DNA from: Datisca glomerata
Lineage: Eukaryota > Streptophyta > Magnoliopsida > Cucurbitales > Datiscaceae
Assembly (NCBI GenBank): GCA_003255025.1
Contig: QANY01003900.1
Coordinates: 806,001 to 870,000 of the forward strand
Length of the DNA stretch: 64,000 bases
Direction of reading: 5' to 3'
Shown: positions 1 to 10,739 of the stretch, one piece after another
Layout: each line of letters opens with the position of its first letter
Numbering within the stretch: the stretch's first letter is position 1
The notes under the pieces: generated by a model
Database searches by the model: none
The model's input: the letters and a program-made list of their open reading frames with translations, nothing else
What the model was told of the DNA's origin: nothing
Made by a program: the position numbers and the translations under genes

Positions 1-390
1 ATTGATTTAGGAGCAGATCTGAATTGTATGTAGGAAGGATTTATTTCTATCAAGTACTTCAAGAAGATAAACAAATCTTTGTCGTCTGCTATTGGTGCAA
101 GAATGCATATCAATTATGAAATCTCTAAAGTTCATATTTTTCAAGAAAATGTATGTTTTAAAACATCATTTATTTTAGTAAAAGTTATGACAGACAAATT
201 TATTTTAGGTTTACCATTCATTTCTCTGTTGTATCATTTTACAACAGAGCATGATGATATAATTACTTATCACATAGATAAACCTGCCAAATTCAAAAAA
301 ATTTCTTTTTCTCACAATGAGAAATTGAGAACTTTAAAACAAAATTATGTTAATAAAATTGTAAATTTAATTTCTTGTAAAGAAAAATAA
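1..390 (+). pseudogene. Endogenous pararetrovirus (Caulimoviridae) protease fragment
   Basis: This reads as the aspartic-protease part of a plant pararetrovirus polyprotein. Frame 1 opens directly at the window edge with a degenerate active-site motif (D-L-G-A-D where D-T/S-G-A is expected). A TAG follows at 31-33, and the frame then stays open from 79 to 390 with the protease flap-side motif FILGLPFI. In the virus family this domain cleaves the polyprotein. Here the stop, the altered active site and the loss of flanking domains make it a dead relic. The rest of the polyprotein lies outside the window or is deleted. The family call is from motif order with the RT and control region downstream; the genus is not resolved. 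Confidence 0.6.
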
Positions 391-480
391 TTCTATTTTC
401 TACAAGATAAAATAAAATTCAAAAGAGTCGAAGAACAGTCACAACATCTTGTTATTCAAAAACAAATTAAAACATGTAAA

Positions 481-1110
481 AAGAAAATTTGTAAAATATT
501 GTGTGCTGACATGCCTAATACATTTTGGTAAATCCAAACAAATAAAATTGATGAATACAAAATTTCAGTTGGTCGTTATAAATGGAAAGTAATGTCATTT
601 GATCTTAAAAATGCTCTAAGTACAATGAATAAAATTTTCAACCAAATTGATTTCTTGATTGTTTGCATTAGTAATATTCTTATTTTCTCTAAATTTGTTA
701 AACAATAACTAGATCACTACGAATTGTCTGCCAAGATAATTAGACAATGTAGTTTAGTTATCTCTACAAGAAAAATCGAATTGTTTCAATCTGAGATTAG
801 ATTTTCAAGATTTGAAATCTGTCATTCCACTATTAAAGCAATTAATCGAATAATACAATTTAATAATAAATTTCAAGATAATCTATTAAATCAAAAATCA
901 TTTTTAAAAATTGATTGCAAATCTGCAAAACGTATTTTGACATTGCTTCCAAACAGCCAGGTAACAATCTATTTTTAACATTTTTTATTTCAATAATTAA
1001 TTTATTCAAGATATTAATAGTCCAATCTCAGACTTCCTTACTTGTAAGTTTTTGCAGGAAACCATTTCAAGATTCTGTCATGACAGGATTTAAAATTTCA
1101 ACCCACTAGA
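481..1110 (+). pseudogene. Endogenous pararetrovirus reverse transcriptase / RNase H relic
   Basis: Degenerate reverse-transcriptase and RNase H coding sequence continues the protease fragment. Recognisable pieces in order are a protease-RT linker, a stretch near 574-620 resembling the caulimovirid KWKVMPFGLKNA block, a worn catalytic region near 660-705, and the conserved C-terminal RNase H block (SDFLT...FLQ) near 1030-1065. The front half of the RT domain is missing, and several stops and frameshifts interrupt the reading. The RT would copy viral RNA to DNA; this copy cannot. The alternative, a Ty3/gypsy RT, is less likely because of the adjacent protease type and the Met-tRNA primer site downstream. 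Confidence 0.6.
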
Positions 1111-1248
1111 ATATGAGAAGATAAAACCTAGAATACTCAATTAAAATTTATTTAAAAAAATCAATGGCAAGGTAGCATCTTTTTGTTCAAAATTCTCATT
1201 TATTAATTATGACCATTTGAATATCCAAAAAATGCATGGATTGATGAA

Positions 1249-1482
1249 TTGGATCAGATTTTGAAAGAAGTTGGGTTGAAGCATGATTTTAATACAACAT
1301 TAACTCAATGGTATGAGAAATGTGAAAAAATAGGTTTTCACAAGTATAATGAAATTTGGTATGATAACAGGAAAATTTTAACTGTGAACCTTTTGGGACA
1401 AACAATTTTTAAAATGGAAATTCTAGACAAAACAATCAAAGATTTTTTTAATACTGGAAGGAATTTTCTTCGTCATGCCTGA
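1249..1482 (+). pseudogene. Unassigned open segment within pararetrovirus relic
   Basis: An open segment of 77 codons begins at a TTG, so it has no convincing start. It lies between the RNase H block and the viral control region, where some caulimovirids carry a further reading frame. It is rich in Lys, Asn and Phe and shows no motif I recognise. It is probably a leftover of the viral C-terminal coding region. Confidence 0.3.
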
Positions 1483-3300
1483 CGGATTTCAAAAAAATCA
1501 TTGACATACTGTGAAATCCTTAACCAAAAGAATCAATATCACTTTCAGAAATCATATAAGAATCATGAATGGTTCGATTATAAAAGAGTCTTCAACTTAA
1601 CAATTGGCCATTGAGGCCCAAATTAAAAATGAGTCTTCAACTCCTAACGATGCCCAATTAACAATACTTGGATCCATGAGACCTAATTATCAATCAGCTT
1701 TGGTCAACCAATTTGATAATTTCTCAATTACTTAACTCTTTAATGCCCAATCGCTTGACCAATCAATTAGGAATTACAGAAAATTATCCTATTATTTTCG
1801 AAAATTGCCCAGCAAAAATCTTTTTCATATGGAGCCTACATTTGCTCATTTGAAGGACCATACCCAAATTACCAAAGCCCATTTCATTTTTAAATTTTAG
1901 TATGTCCCCGGACACAATGACAAAAATCGCAGTTCTATAGAGACATTCTTTTAGAAACAAAATTCATAAATATTAGTCCAATAAAAAATTCTGAAAGAAA
2001 GATCATCTATCATTTCTTCTACATTCTCCATGGAGGATTGGAAAGTCTATCATTCAGTTTTTAAAACACTTTCAAATAAAAAAATAATATAATTATTGAT
2101 GCTTGGCATATGATTTTCCTGCATCAAAACAGTGATTTTTCCAACTCATGGTTTTTAAATTTTGATAAAAAATTCCAAAACTAATTTTTCAAATTGGTTC
2201 ATAAGATGGTGGCTCATTCATTGTCCTCTCTAAGAACTTTTTCAATTGATTTACAATAATATTTTATTTATTTTTAAAGATGTACAAGCCCTTGCCAATT
2301 GAGGTCTCATTTCCTTAAATACTTTATTTTTCAAACAAATACAAAATACCTTGGATAAAATGACAGCAGTCAATTGAAGATGGAATCCTCACTAGACAAT
2401 ATTATGTTAAATGGTTAGATAAATTTAATACCCAAGAAATAATTGCCTCTGGACACGAATTTATAAATGACCATCCTAGCCTAAAATTGACAAACACTTT
2501 TACCCAGGCTCTATTAAAAATTAATGAGCCCATTAAAATCTAAATTCATAAATTAAACTATCTAGTCCAAATCCATCCAAATTCATTCAAACCTGAATCT
2601 AAACCCTATTCAAAGGGAAAATCCAAGACCACAAAATCCAAATCCAAATTGAAATAAGAATTAATCTGAAAAATACTTTTCCTACTAGAAGACAATAACA
2701 ATTCTGACTTTGAATCATTAGTAGAGTCAAATCACCCAATTAAACTAAATATTTAAAAGACCAATCATCCAAAGCCTCCCCTCATCAATTGAAGGATAAA
2801 AATAAATTACAGGGTCACGTCCTACCACAATGAGCTTATGACGCCTTCCAAGACTTACAATATCCATTTGATGGTATTAATCTCAGTGAAGATGAATCAA
2901 TAAAAATAATCTACCTTTGGTAAAATGCCAATGTTAAAATCAAAGAATAAAAAAGAAGATAGTATCTTGATGACTTTCCAGCACAAAGTAAACAGACAAC
3001 ATCAAGATGAGCAATTATGGTTTCTCCAAAAATAAAAAATCAAAATACAACAATCACATATAGCAATTGTCAAGAACTCCTATATATAGAAATAGTCGCA
3101 ATGAATTTTCGAAGACAACAATCATGGTAAAGCAATAATGAAGATGCAAAGTTCAAGATTACAATTATCAAGGGATCTGTTCATTTTATATTTTTTATAA
3201 TAATTGTACTAGTTGTCAAATAATTATGCAACTATCTGACCTTTTTACTATTCTTTGTCAAAAGTTATAAAGTAAAATGTTTGTATTTTAGTAGAAAAGA
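1483..3300 (+). other. Degenerate pararetrovirus-derived sequence without intact ORF
   Basis: About 1.8 kb rich in A and T with no long frame. Position between RNase H and the TATA/primer-site region suggests it is decayed viral coding and intergenic sequence. No other feature is visible. Confidence 0.35.
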
Positions 3301-3347
3301 ATAGTGCAGGTAAGTTAGAGTTCTTGATGAACTCCACATTCCTTACC

Positions 3348-3355
3348 TATAAATA
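3348..3355 (+). promoter_or_regulatory. TATA box of the pararetrovirus relic
   Basis: A TATAAATA box followed by GG lies about 290 bases upstream of the primer-binding site, the spacing expected for a caulimovirid genomic-RNA promoter and leader. Whether it is active is unknown. Confidence 0.55.
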
Positions 3356-3483
3356 GGCTACTTTCTTACATTTGTTAGTCATAACTTGTTTTCACTCTTA
3401 ACAATTTTGAGAGAAAAACTTGTTCTGAAACAAAACAATCTTTCTACCTCCTCTTTTGTAATCTCTTCTTCTTTTTCCTCAAC

Positions 3484-3513
3484 ATTAATTAGTGAGCGGG
3501 AGCACTAATTAAT
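3484..3513 (+). repeat. Perfect hairpin in viral leader (11-bp stem, 8-nt loop)
   Basis: ATTAATTAGTG at 3484-3494 pairs exactly with CACTAATTAAT at 3503-3513 around the loop AGCGGGAG. It lies about 130 bases downstream of the TATA box, within the predicted transcribed leader. An 11-bp perfect stem in an otherwise decayed element is notable; caulimovirid leaders are known for structured RNA. Confidence 0.7.
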
Positions 3514-3639
3514 CGTTGCCATTTTTTTTCAGTATTGTACGTTTTAAAAATCTTACTTCAAATAACAATTTTACTGCTTGTTTGAATTCTTGTTTTCAAT
3601 ACACAATCTTTGACTATTTAAATCATACTTTAATTATTT

Positions 3640-3653
3640 TAGTATCATAGCCA
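3640..3653 (+). other. Primer-binding site for initiator tRNA-Met (decayed)
   Basis: TAGTATCATAGCCA matches the consensus TGGTATCAGAGCCA at 12 of 14 positions. Caulimovirids (and copia elements) prime minus-strand synthesis here with initiator tRNA-Met. Its place downstream of the TATA box and hairpin supports the pararetrovirus reading of 1-4084. Confidence 0.6.
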
Positions 3654-3696
3654 AACCTGGTAACGTATTTTAGTATTTTTAATTAATCTGCTTAAT

Positions 3697-4084
3697 TATT
3701 GTTCTTCACCCCCCAAGTGGCTGGTCCATGTTGCTATTGTTGCTTAATTACTTCTTTGAATAATTTCATCATGTATTTTGATTCTCAAACCTATTATGAC
3801 TTCTACAACCTCTTATGAAGTCGACTCTCTCACCTTGGCCTTTACAACTACCCTCATGATTTACATATCTAAAAGATCTTATCGATGTGCCTGAAGTAAA
3901 CCAAATAGAAACTGATGTGTCAGATTCACATATTAGAAAAATAAAGATTACTGAGAAATAATCAATTATAAAAATAACCAGCCAATTAGGCGGAAACTCA
4001 GATTAAATAAAAATAATTATTCAAATAAGTAATTAAGCAACATTAGCAAAAATATACTAGCCACTTGGGCAGTGAAGAACAACA
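3697..4084. repeat. Inverted duplication of the viral leader
   Basis: The segment 3697-3766 recurs, diverged, as its reverse complement at about 4013-4084. Shared blocks include GTTCTTCAC, CCAAGTGGCT and TGCTTAATTACTT. The arms flank about 250 bases that contain the putative polyprotein start. Inverted junctions of this kind are known from rearranged endogenous pararetroviruses. The right arm abuts the truncated copia LTR. Confidence 0.7.
3796..3957 (+). pseudogene. Possible N-terminal start of the pararetrovirus polyprotein
   Basis: After the primer site, an ATG at 3796 opens a Thr/Ser-rich reading. It breaks near 3895, and coding-like sequence continues in another frame to a TAA near 3960. 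In caulimovirids the first polyprotein, starting with the movement protein, begins in this position. The short length and the frameshift prevent a firm call. It could also be chance coding potential. Confidence 0.35.
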
Positions 4085-4414
4085 ATAGCAAATATATATG
4101 TGTGTGTGTCGAAATTGAAAAGATAAGAGACAATTGAGAAATGTTATCAAAGAGAAATTTTTTAGCGGCATTCTCTCCTCCTTCTTGTTTTGAAGTTTAG
4201 ACTATTCTTAGGTTGTGCAAGTCCTTTGATTAGTAACAAGTGGTTTTTGAGTCCTTAGTATCCTAGAGAAATTTTGTCGATAAATCTCTTTTTGCACTCA
4301 CTAAAAGTTTGGAAGACTGGCAAATTTTATCTTAAAGATAATGATTACAATCGTGTTTTGGATCTCAAATTCACTTCATTCTCCATTCTCTCTCTCTATA
4401 TATTTTTTCCTACA
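4085..4414 (+). mobile_element. 5' LTR (truncated) of Ty1/copia element
   Basis: This is a direct repeat of 7350-7670, sharing for example GACAATTGAGAAA, TATCAAAGAGAAATTTTTTAG and TTTTTGCACTCACT. Its right end (TTTTTTCCTACA) matches the 3' LTR end (TTTTTTCCACA). The first ~460 bases present in the 3' LTR are missing, lost at the junction with the pararetrovirus. No clear primer site follows; the region 4415-4434 is too decayed. Confidence 0.75.
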
Positions 4415-4434
4415 ATTTTAAGACAAAGTTTGGC

Positions 4435-5990
4435 AATGGAGAATTTGGCTTCAACGGTTCAATCTATTTAGGTGCTGAATCAAGACCTGGGGAGTTTGGA
4501 TCGGTTTGATGGATAGTTTTCCACACAGTGGCAACAAAAAGTTTTGTTCTTCCTCACTACTCTGAAGCTTGCCTACATATTGGATGATAATCTCCCATCA
4601 ATTCTAAATGAGAAGGAATTGGAAGATAATATTCTATGCAAGAGACATATTCTTCAACTTCTCTCTATAACACATATTAACACTCTCCATCAGCAAAGGA
4701 TTTATGGATGCGTTTGGAGAACAAATATAAAACAGAAGAAATAAGTACTTGTAAGTTTTTAATTGACAATTATATGCATTTTAAAATGTTTTATAACAAG
4801 TATGTTCTTTCCCAAGTGCATGAATTACAACTCTTAGGGGATGATATTAAGATTGGAGGAATGCTAGTTCATGAGGAATTCCAAATTGGAGTAATTATTG
4901 CAAAATTACCTTCATCTCGGAATGATTACAAAAAGAAATTGATCATGAGAACAAGTTTACTTTAGAGGATCTAATGTGTCATCTTCGTATAGAAGAAGAG
5001 TCTAGAAATTGAGACAAAAATATGGACACTTTGGATCATTTTTCTAAAGCTCATTTGGTTCATGAGGAGTTTACTGATAAATCCAAGAAGCATGAAATTC
5101 CTCCAAAACAGAATAAGAGTTTCAAGAACAAGAAGAAGAATTTCAGTGAAACAAAGAAAAATGGTTGCTTTTTCTGTCACAAGCCTGGTCACATAATGAA
5201 AAACTGTAGAATTCATACGAAGTTTCTCAAATCTAAAGTCAATGTGATCGATGAAAAAATGGGTTTTACAACGGTTGTGATTGAAGCAAACAATGTCGAT
5301 TACGATGATGGTTGGTGGTTAGATACAGGGGCCACCATACATGTTGCTAAAAGCCAAGATTACTTTACAAAGTATGGAAGTGTTACTGATGGACAACATG
5401 TGAGAATGGGTAACAATGGCATGGTAAAAGTTATGGGCATTGTAACTGTGAAACTAGAATTTACCTCAGGAAAAACAATTATCTTAACCAATGTAAGGCA
5501 TATCCTTGAGATGGGCAAGAATATTATTTCTTGTGATCTCTTAAACAAAGGAGGCTTCAAGTTGGTGTATGAGTATGATAAGTTTATATTATCTAAGAGT
5601 TTATTTTTTGTTGGAAAATGATATTCTTGTAATGGTTTGATTAAGCTTAATATAAATAAACTGCATGTTCTATTTATTTGGTTGATTGTTTATCTTTATG
5701 GCACAATAGGTTAAGACATGTAAATTATCAATCTATTAAGCGCATGAGTAATTTGAGCTTGATTCCGTATTGCAACAAAAATGATAATTCTAAGTGTGAA
5801 GTTTGTGCTCAAGCAAAAAGAGTGCGTAAACCATTTCTAAAAGCTGATCGAACCTCAATATTGCTAAAATTAATCCATTTGGATGTGTATGATCTTAAGA
5901 ATCTTGTAACTCCTGGAGAAAAGAAGTATTTTCTAACCTTTATTGAGCATTTCTCGAGGTACACGTATGTATATTTGTTATGGTTAAAAT
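4435..5990 (+). pseudogene. Ty1/copia gag-protease-integrase relic
   Basis: Broken copia gag-pol polyprotein starts at ATG 4435. Gag sequence runs to about 5150 with stops at 4469 and near 4965. A CCHC zinc knuckle (CFFCHKPGHIMKNC) is encoded near 5166-5207. The aspartic protease has an intact active-site motif (WWLDTGATIH) near 5310-5342. The GAG-pre-integrase zinc region with LWHNRLRH and a CxxC lies near 5695-5815, and the first part of the integrase core ends near 5990. The second integrase aspartate region, reverse transcriptase and RNase H are absent. The part encoded at 5022-5621 is one uninterrupted frame. Gag packages RNA, protease cleaves the polyprotein and integrase inserts the cDNA; this copy is defective. 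Confidence 0.9.
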
Positions 5991-6888
5991 GCAATAAACA
6001 CCTCTGCACAATTAAGTTTGTGCAAAATATACCCTTACACTTCATAAGTGACCGTTTTAATCCTTTCAATTTCTAAATTAAACCAAAATGGTCCCTATCT
6101 CAAGTTTATTGTTTATTAGAAACGGAGAAAGGGAACTATTAAAAAATAGAAAGAAATAACTTTGATGAAATTCTAAACTCTATAGCTCGAAGGAAGGAAG
6201 AAACCACTTTCAAGGAATGAAGAAACCAAGCAACTCCATTGTAAACGAAGCAGACTTGAGTGAACTCGAGTTAGAGCTTCGATTTTCTTTGAAGCACACT
6301 CTAGATTCGCATGTTTGTCTTCTAGAGAACTCGTGAATGAAGAAACTAACCAGTTTGAGCTTCGATTTTGCAGGGATCCCTCTAACAAACTAAATTAAGA
6401 CACCTCAAAGGAAAATTTAATTCATTTTGTTAGATTTTCAATTTTCCCAGAAACCCAAAAGAAATCTCAGAATAAAAGAAAAGACATATGAAGAAAAAGT
6501 TAAACCTACATCATAAACTAGGCTTATATGAGGGATAGTGTTGGCAGAGTCTCTAAAAGATGAGAATTTACAGGTGCCTCTAACACCTCATTTTAAGACA
6601 ACCAACACCCACACTTCTCCATAGCTTGGTTTTCTGCAATATTTATCCAAAAACATTTCTCCCCTATTAGCTCCATTTATATAGACTATAGATATGCTCG
6701 GTGTGTCCGACTAGTCACAATTGTCCTTGGTTCAAGACTATGATTACCACAGCACCTGACGAAACTTTGATGCATTTGTGCTAATTGAAAGTTCAAGTTC
6801 AAAAGACATTTTCAAGCTATGTATTTGTTTAGGAGAATGCCACATCTATTATTTGATTAAATAGTATATATTTGAAATAGAAGCGGAT
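5991..6888. other. Unidentified filler replacing copia RT/RNase H
   Basis: About 0.9 kb between the integrase break and the 3' LTR carries no copia coding sequence. It contains a short repeated phrase (AGCTTCGATTTT at about 6275 and 6358). It also has a TATA-like box when read on the minus strand near 6680. It may be an inserted LTR or other element in reverse orientation. Nothing is recognisable. Confidence 0.3.
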
Positions 6889-6899
6889 TGTTAGAATTT

Positions 6900-6933
<34 letters not shown>

Positions 6934-7670
6934 AATTATATAGTATTACTTTTTATTATTATTCATTATAGAATTACATCTATTATTTGACATGTGTTTC
7001 ATATAGTGTTTTACTTTGAATGGTTGTCTATTTTTGTTTGAATAAGTGTAAACTAAGCAGCAAACTAAACAACCTGAACTAAACGGACAAATAACCGAAC
7101 TAAAGCGGCACATACAAAGGCACAATCAAACTTTGATACCAAGTTGAAAAGCCCAGCCTGATCACTCTTTAAAACTAAGGTGTTAATGAGGAGGGTACTA
7201 TAGTCTTATAACTAGCAGTCTAGCACAGAATGAGCAAGTCTAGGCTATGTGGGACAATATTCCAACACAAATCAAATGTCAATAGTTGGCTTCATGAGTA
7301 CTCTTCATCCTCATAACCGTACATTTCTTAACTTATTTATTGTGGCTTTTCATTGTATATATATGTGTGTATTGTGAAAACTGAAAAGATAAAAAGACAA
7401 TTGAGAAAGGTTATCAAAGAGAAATTTTTTAGTGGCATTCAATCCTCCTTCTTGTTTTGAAGTTCAGTCTATTCTTAAATTGTGCAAATCATTTGATTGG
7501 TAACAAGTGGGTTTTGGGTCCTTAGTATCTTGGAGACCTTTCGTGGATAAATCTTTTTTTGCACTCACTTAAAGTTTGGAAAAGAAGCAAAATTTATCTT
7601 AAGGAACAATTATAACCGTGCTTTAGAGCAATTATAATCGTGCTTTGGATTTCTCTATATTTTTTCCACA
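6889..7670 (+). mobile_element. 3' LTR of Ty1/copia element
   Basis: The LTR begins TGTTAGAATTTC, a classic copia LTR start, just after a purine-rich tract (GAAATAGAAGCGGA), and ends CCACA at 7670. Positions 7350-7670 match the truncated 5' LTR at 4085-4414. A TA microsatellite occupies 6903-6930. The last third has a small duplication of ATTATAA.CGTGCTTT. Confidence 0.8.
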
Positions 7671-9164
7671 GATTCTTCATTGGATCATTTGACAGAATAT
7701 ATTTCAACTGATTTTAGTCAGACAAGTTTTTTGGGTGACAGAGATACTTAGAACGAGCTAAGATGAAGAGTTTTATATTATCCTTCATATCCGTTTAGTA
7801 ATTTTCTTATAGTTATAGTTAATTGTGTATTTTAGTTGTTAAGTTTTTTGTTGATATTTTGAGATTTGGGTTATTTTTGTTGGTAGATCCATATTTTCTT
7901 GTTATTATTATGATCTAGACTTGTACTCTTTTTTTAAAATTAATGAATTCTTTGTCAAAAAGAAAAATACCCCTTCCAAATTTTAGGAAGAAAAATTAAC
8001 AATCACGTTAAAATGATTAAAAACTAGCAAGAATGAAAGTGGAAAAAAATTACTGTAAATTAAAAGATGGGAGGGAAGAATTAAAACTTAATTTTAGAAA
8101 TAATGTCAAATGAAAACAATAAATGTTTGAAAATAAATGACAAAGACACAACCATCTTAAATTCCATAGCATTGGTTTCTTTATTTACAGTCTATGAGTT
8201 TTTTGACACATGATTGTAAATGGTATATTTTTCTCTCTGAAATAGTCCATTTTAAAAAAAAAATCTTAACTTTTATAGGGGATATTTGAAAATGAAGGAG
8301 TTTTAAAAAAGGAAAATTACATTTATAACGTGCAAGAGGTAGTTCTTCTTTTCAATTAAAACATAGCATTTTTTGTTTTGTTTTAAAGGGAAAAATGGTA
8401 GTTTTTTCAATTAAGAACAACGTATTTCAGGAGGAGTCAAATTTGGAAAAGAAGTGTTTTTAGATTTTGGTCATATTTGCTTTATTTCTTATTTTAGGTC
8501 ATATTTTAATTTATTGTGTATAGTGGCTAGACATGTCATTTCCCCATTTGCTAATACTATTTTTATTTTCAAATTATAATAAAGCTAAAATATTAATGCA
8601 TAAATATATCAGCACAAAAATATTATATAAGAAAACCCATGCTAGCACAAGTTAGAATGAAAGTGTTTGCCTTTCCCATTTGGATACTTTTCTACACCAA
8701 AGTTATGGTTGAGGCTTGGATTTCTCTCCAAAAAATAATAGATTCATTCTCATCCTAAGACATTTGATAGTTAATTTGCATATTATTTTTCGTCTAAAAA
8801 AGGTTATTGTTGCTTTTACATAATAGTTTTTTTTTTCAAATTACTATAAAAAAGGTAATGTACAATCGTAACATAGGTACATACATCGTGATTCATGACA
8901 TGACGAAGATCGTCGGCTTTTGCTAAAATGAATGTAATATTATAGAATGCTCATGCTAATGCTAATGAGAATAAAAAAAACTAAAGATAGAATGGAACGA
9001 GTAAGAAATGTGAATTATGAATGAAATGTGAATTATAAATGAAATGTGAATTTCACGAGGGAAAAAAATTAATGGAGAATTATGTATGGAATGAAATTAT
9101 TTTCTTCTCAAGAAACCCAAAGTTGAAATTATTAATATTCATTTCATTTTCATTCTATTTGTCT
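7671..9164. other. Intergenic AT-rich DNA with possible LINE 3' tail
   Basis: No gene is visible. The stretch to about 7975 ends in TCAATG-like sequence plus an A-rich run (near 7940-7970), as plant LINE 3' ends do, but no coding part is present. An 18-bp unit GAAATGTGAATTATGAAT is repeated almost three times from 9005 to 9056. Confidence 0.35.
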
Positions 9165-9171
9165 TTTGCAT

Positions 9172-10310
9172 AGTTTTTAATTTAAACCATCTACTTTAAA
9201 AAGTAATAGAGTAGACTTTACAGTTACGTATTGATGCATGTTAAATCTTTCGTAGAAACTCTGCTTAAAAAAATTAACGGACTGACGTGATAAATAACTT
9301 AACGTCATATCAACCATTTTATTACTCAACAGCCTCGTAGGATTAATTACCCAAATTATCACTAATTTCCCCATCTTCTTTTCTTCTTCCTCCCTCCCTC
9401 TTCGCGCAGACATCCATTTGCGAGAGAGCCCAAAGGCTTCAGTTCAGACGGAAAGGAATCGTCATTTAAAACAGTACATGCAGAATCAAATGCATAGACA
9501 AGGTCACAAGATCACAGATACAAGAAAAAGGCTCTGAAATGTTATCCCCCACCCAAAACACAAACACACAAAACCCACTATTATAAAAGTGACAGAAGTC
9601 CCAATAATCCGGTCAAAAGATTCAAATGTAAAAACTCCATATACACATCAACCGAAGGGACATGCAGAATTATCTATTCAGAAAAACTTGAAAAGCTAGA
9701 CCTTTGCCAAGTCCATGGAGAGAATGATGCAGAACCTAAAAGATAATTTCCTTACCTCATGGTTTAATGGTTTCCATAAGAAATTCAAGATTTTCTATCT
9801 TACCCACCACCCAAACATGGACGAAGAATAGAAAAACCGAACAAGAAATCTAAAAGAAACTAAGAAAAGGGGAAAATTGTTTCTTCTTTGGCAACTCTGC
9901 TTGGCTTCCTATGTTGGTTTCAACTATTCCAATTGGTTAAAATAATCGGAAGCACTTACGCTGAGGCTGAGGAATAATGGATTTTTTCATTATCAACCTT
10001 CAATTTTGTCAATGTTCTTTCTGGTTTGGGCGTTTCTTTTGAATTGCTTCAAGGGCTTTGGTTCGAATGCTCAACATTTGCAAGGGCTGCAAATGGGTGT
10101 CTGTGCATTAGGGTAATTAATCCTGTAATTAAACGACTATGTTGGATTAAGTTATTTGTCATGTAATGTCACGTCAAACAATCGAGTACGTTAATTTTTT
10201 TAAGCAGAGCTCTTACAAAAGGTCTAATGTGCATCGATAATGTAATTGTAGAATCTACTCTGCTACTTTTTAAAGTGAGAGTTTAAAATGAAAATTATCT
10301 CAAACTATAG
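9172..10310. mobile_element. Non-autonomous DNA transposon with long terminal inverted repeats
   Basis: The segment 9172-9425 recurs as a diverged reverse complement at about 10085-10305. Shared blocks include ACTTTAAAAAGTA, TTAATTTTTTTAAGCAGAG, AAGTTATTT and GGGTAATTAATCCT. This gives terminal inverted repeats of roughly 220-250 bp around about 650 bp of internal sequence. Long TIRs suggest a Mutator-like (MULE) non-autonomous element. I could not fix a 9-bp target duplication, so exact ends are approximate. The 78-codon frame on the minus strand in the left arm is simply TIR sequence. Confidence 0.75.
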
Positions 10311-10320
10311 GAGGTAAAAA

Positions 10321-10440
10321 TGTATTTTATCCTCTCTTTTTTTAGAACATAATCAAAATAAAATGGTCAAAAATTAAAAGTGTATTTTATCCTCTCTTTT
10401 TTCAGAATCATAATCAAAATAAAATGTTCAAAAATTAAAA
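10321..10440. repeat. 60-bp tandem duplication
   Basis: Two near-identical 60-bp units, 10321-10380 and 10381-10440, each start TGTATTTTATCCTCTCTTTT. They lie just outside the TIR element. Confidence 0.9.
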
Positions 10441-10540
10441 CATGGAGTCAGATTAACATGTTCATTAAATGTTAGGAATGATAATCAAGATTAAGCTAGG
10501 AGAAGCCAATTCAAGACCTAAATAAAAGAAAATAGTATTA

Positions 10541-10722
10541 ACCATGAGGGCATCAACGTAAATGGTCACGTAGGTCTAGGAGTTTGCTCCCCAAGGTCGC
10601 GGATCTGAATTAGGGGACACACGCTACCTCATGACCACTGTGAATTTACACGGTCTCTACAGGGCCCCCGAGACTTAGTCGGAGAACTACGCTCCAAAAA
10701 TCCATTGCTGGTGAAAAAAAGA
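10541..10722 (+). mobile_element. SINE retrotransposon with 17-bp target-site duplication
   Basis: A GC-richer 182-bp segment ends in an A-rich tail (GGTGAAAAAAAGAAAA). It is bounded by identical 17-bp direct repeats, AAAAGAAAATAGTATTA, at 10524-10540 and 10723-10739. The front part resembles a tRNA-derived polymerase III promoter, with a box-B-like GCGGATCTGAATT near 10600 preceded by a degenerate box A. Direct repeats plus an A-tail and no coding capacity are the hallmarks of a SINE mobilised by LINE machinery. Confidence 0.75.
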
Positions 10723-10739
10723 AAAAGAAAATAGTATTA

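Noticed and set aside
7130..7150. Minus-strand TTGGTATCAAAG resembling a Met-tRNA primer site
   Set aside because: It lies inside the copia 3' LTR with no adjoining LTR end or coding region in that orientation.
9177..9413. 78-codon minus-strand frame
   Set aside because: It is wholly within a terminal inverted repeat of a DNA transposon.
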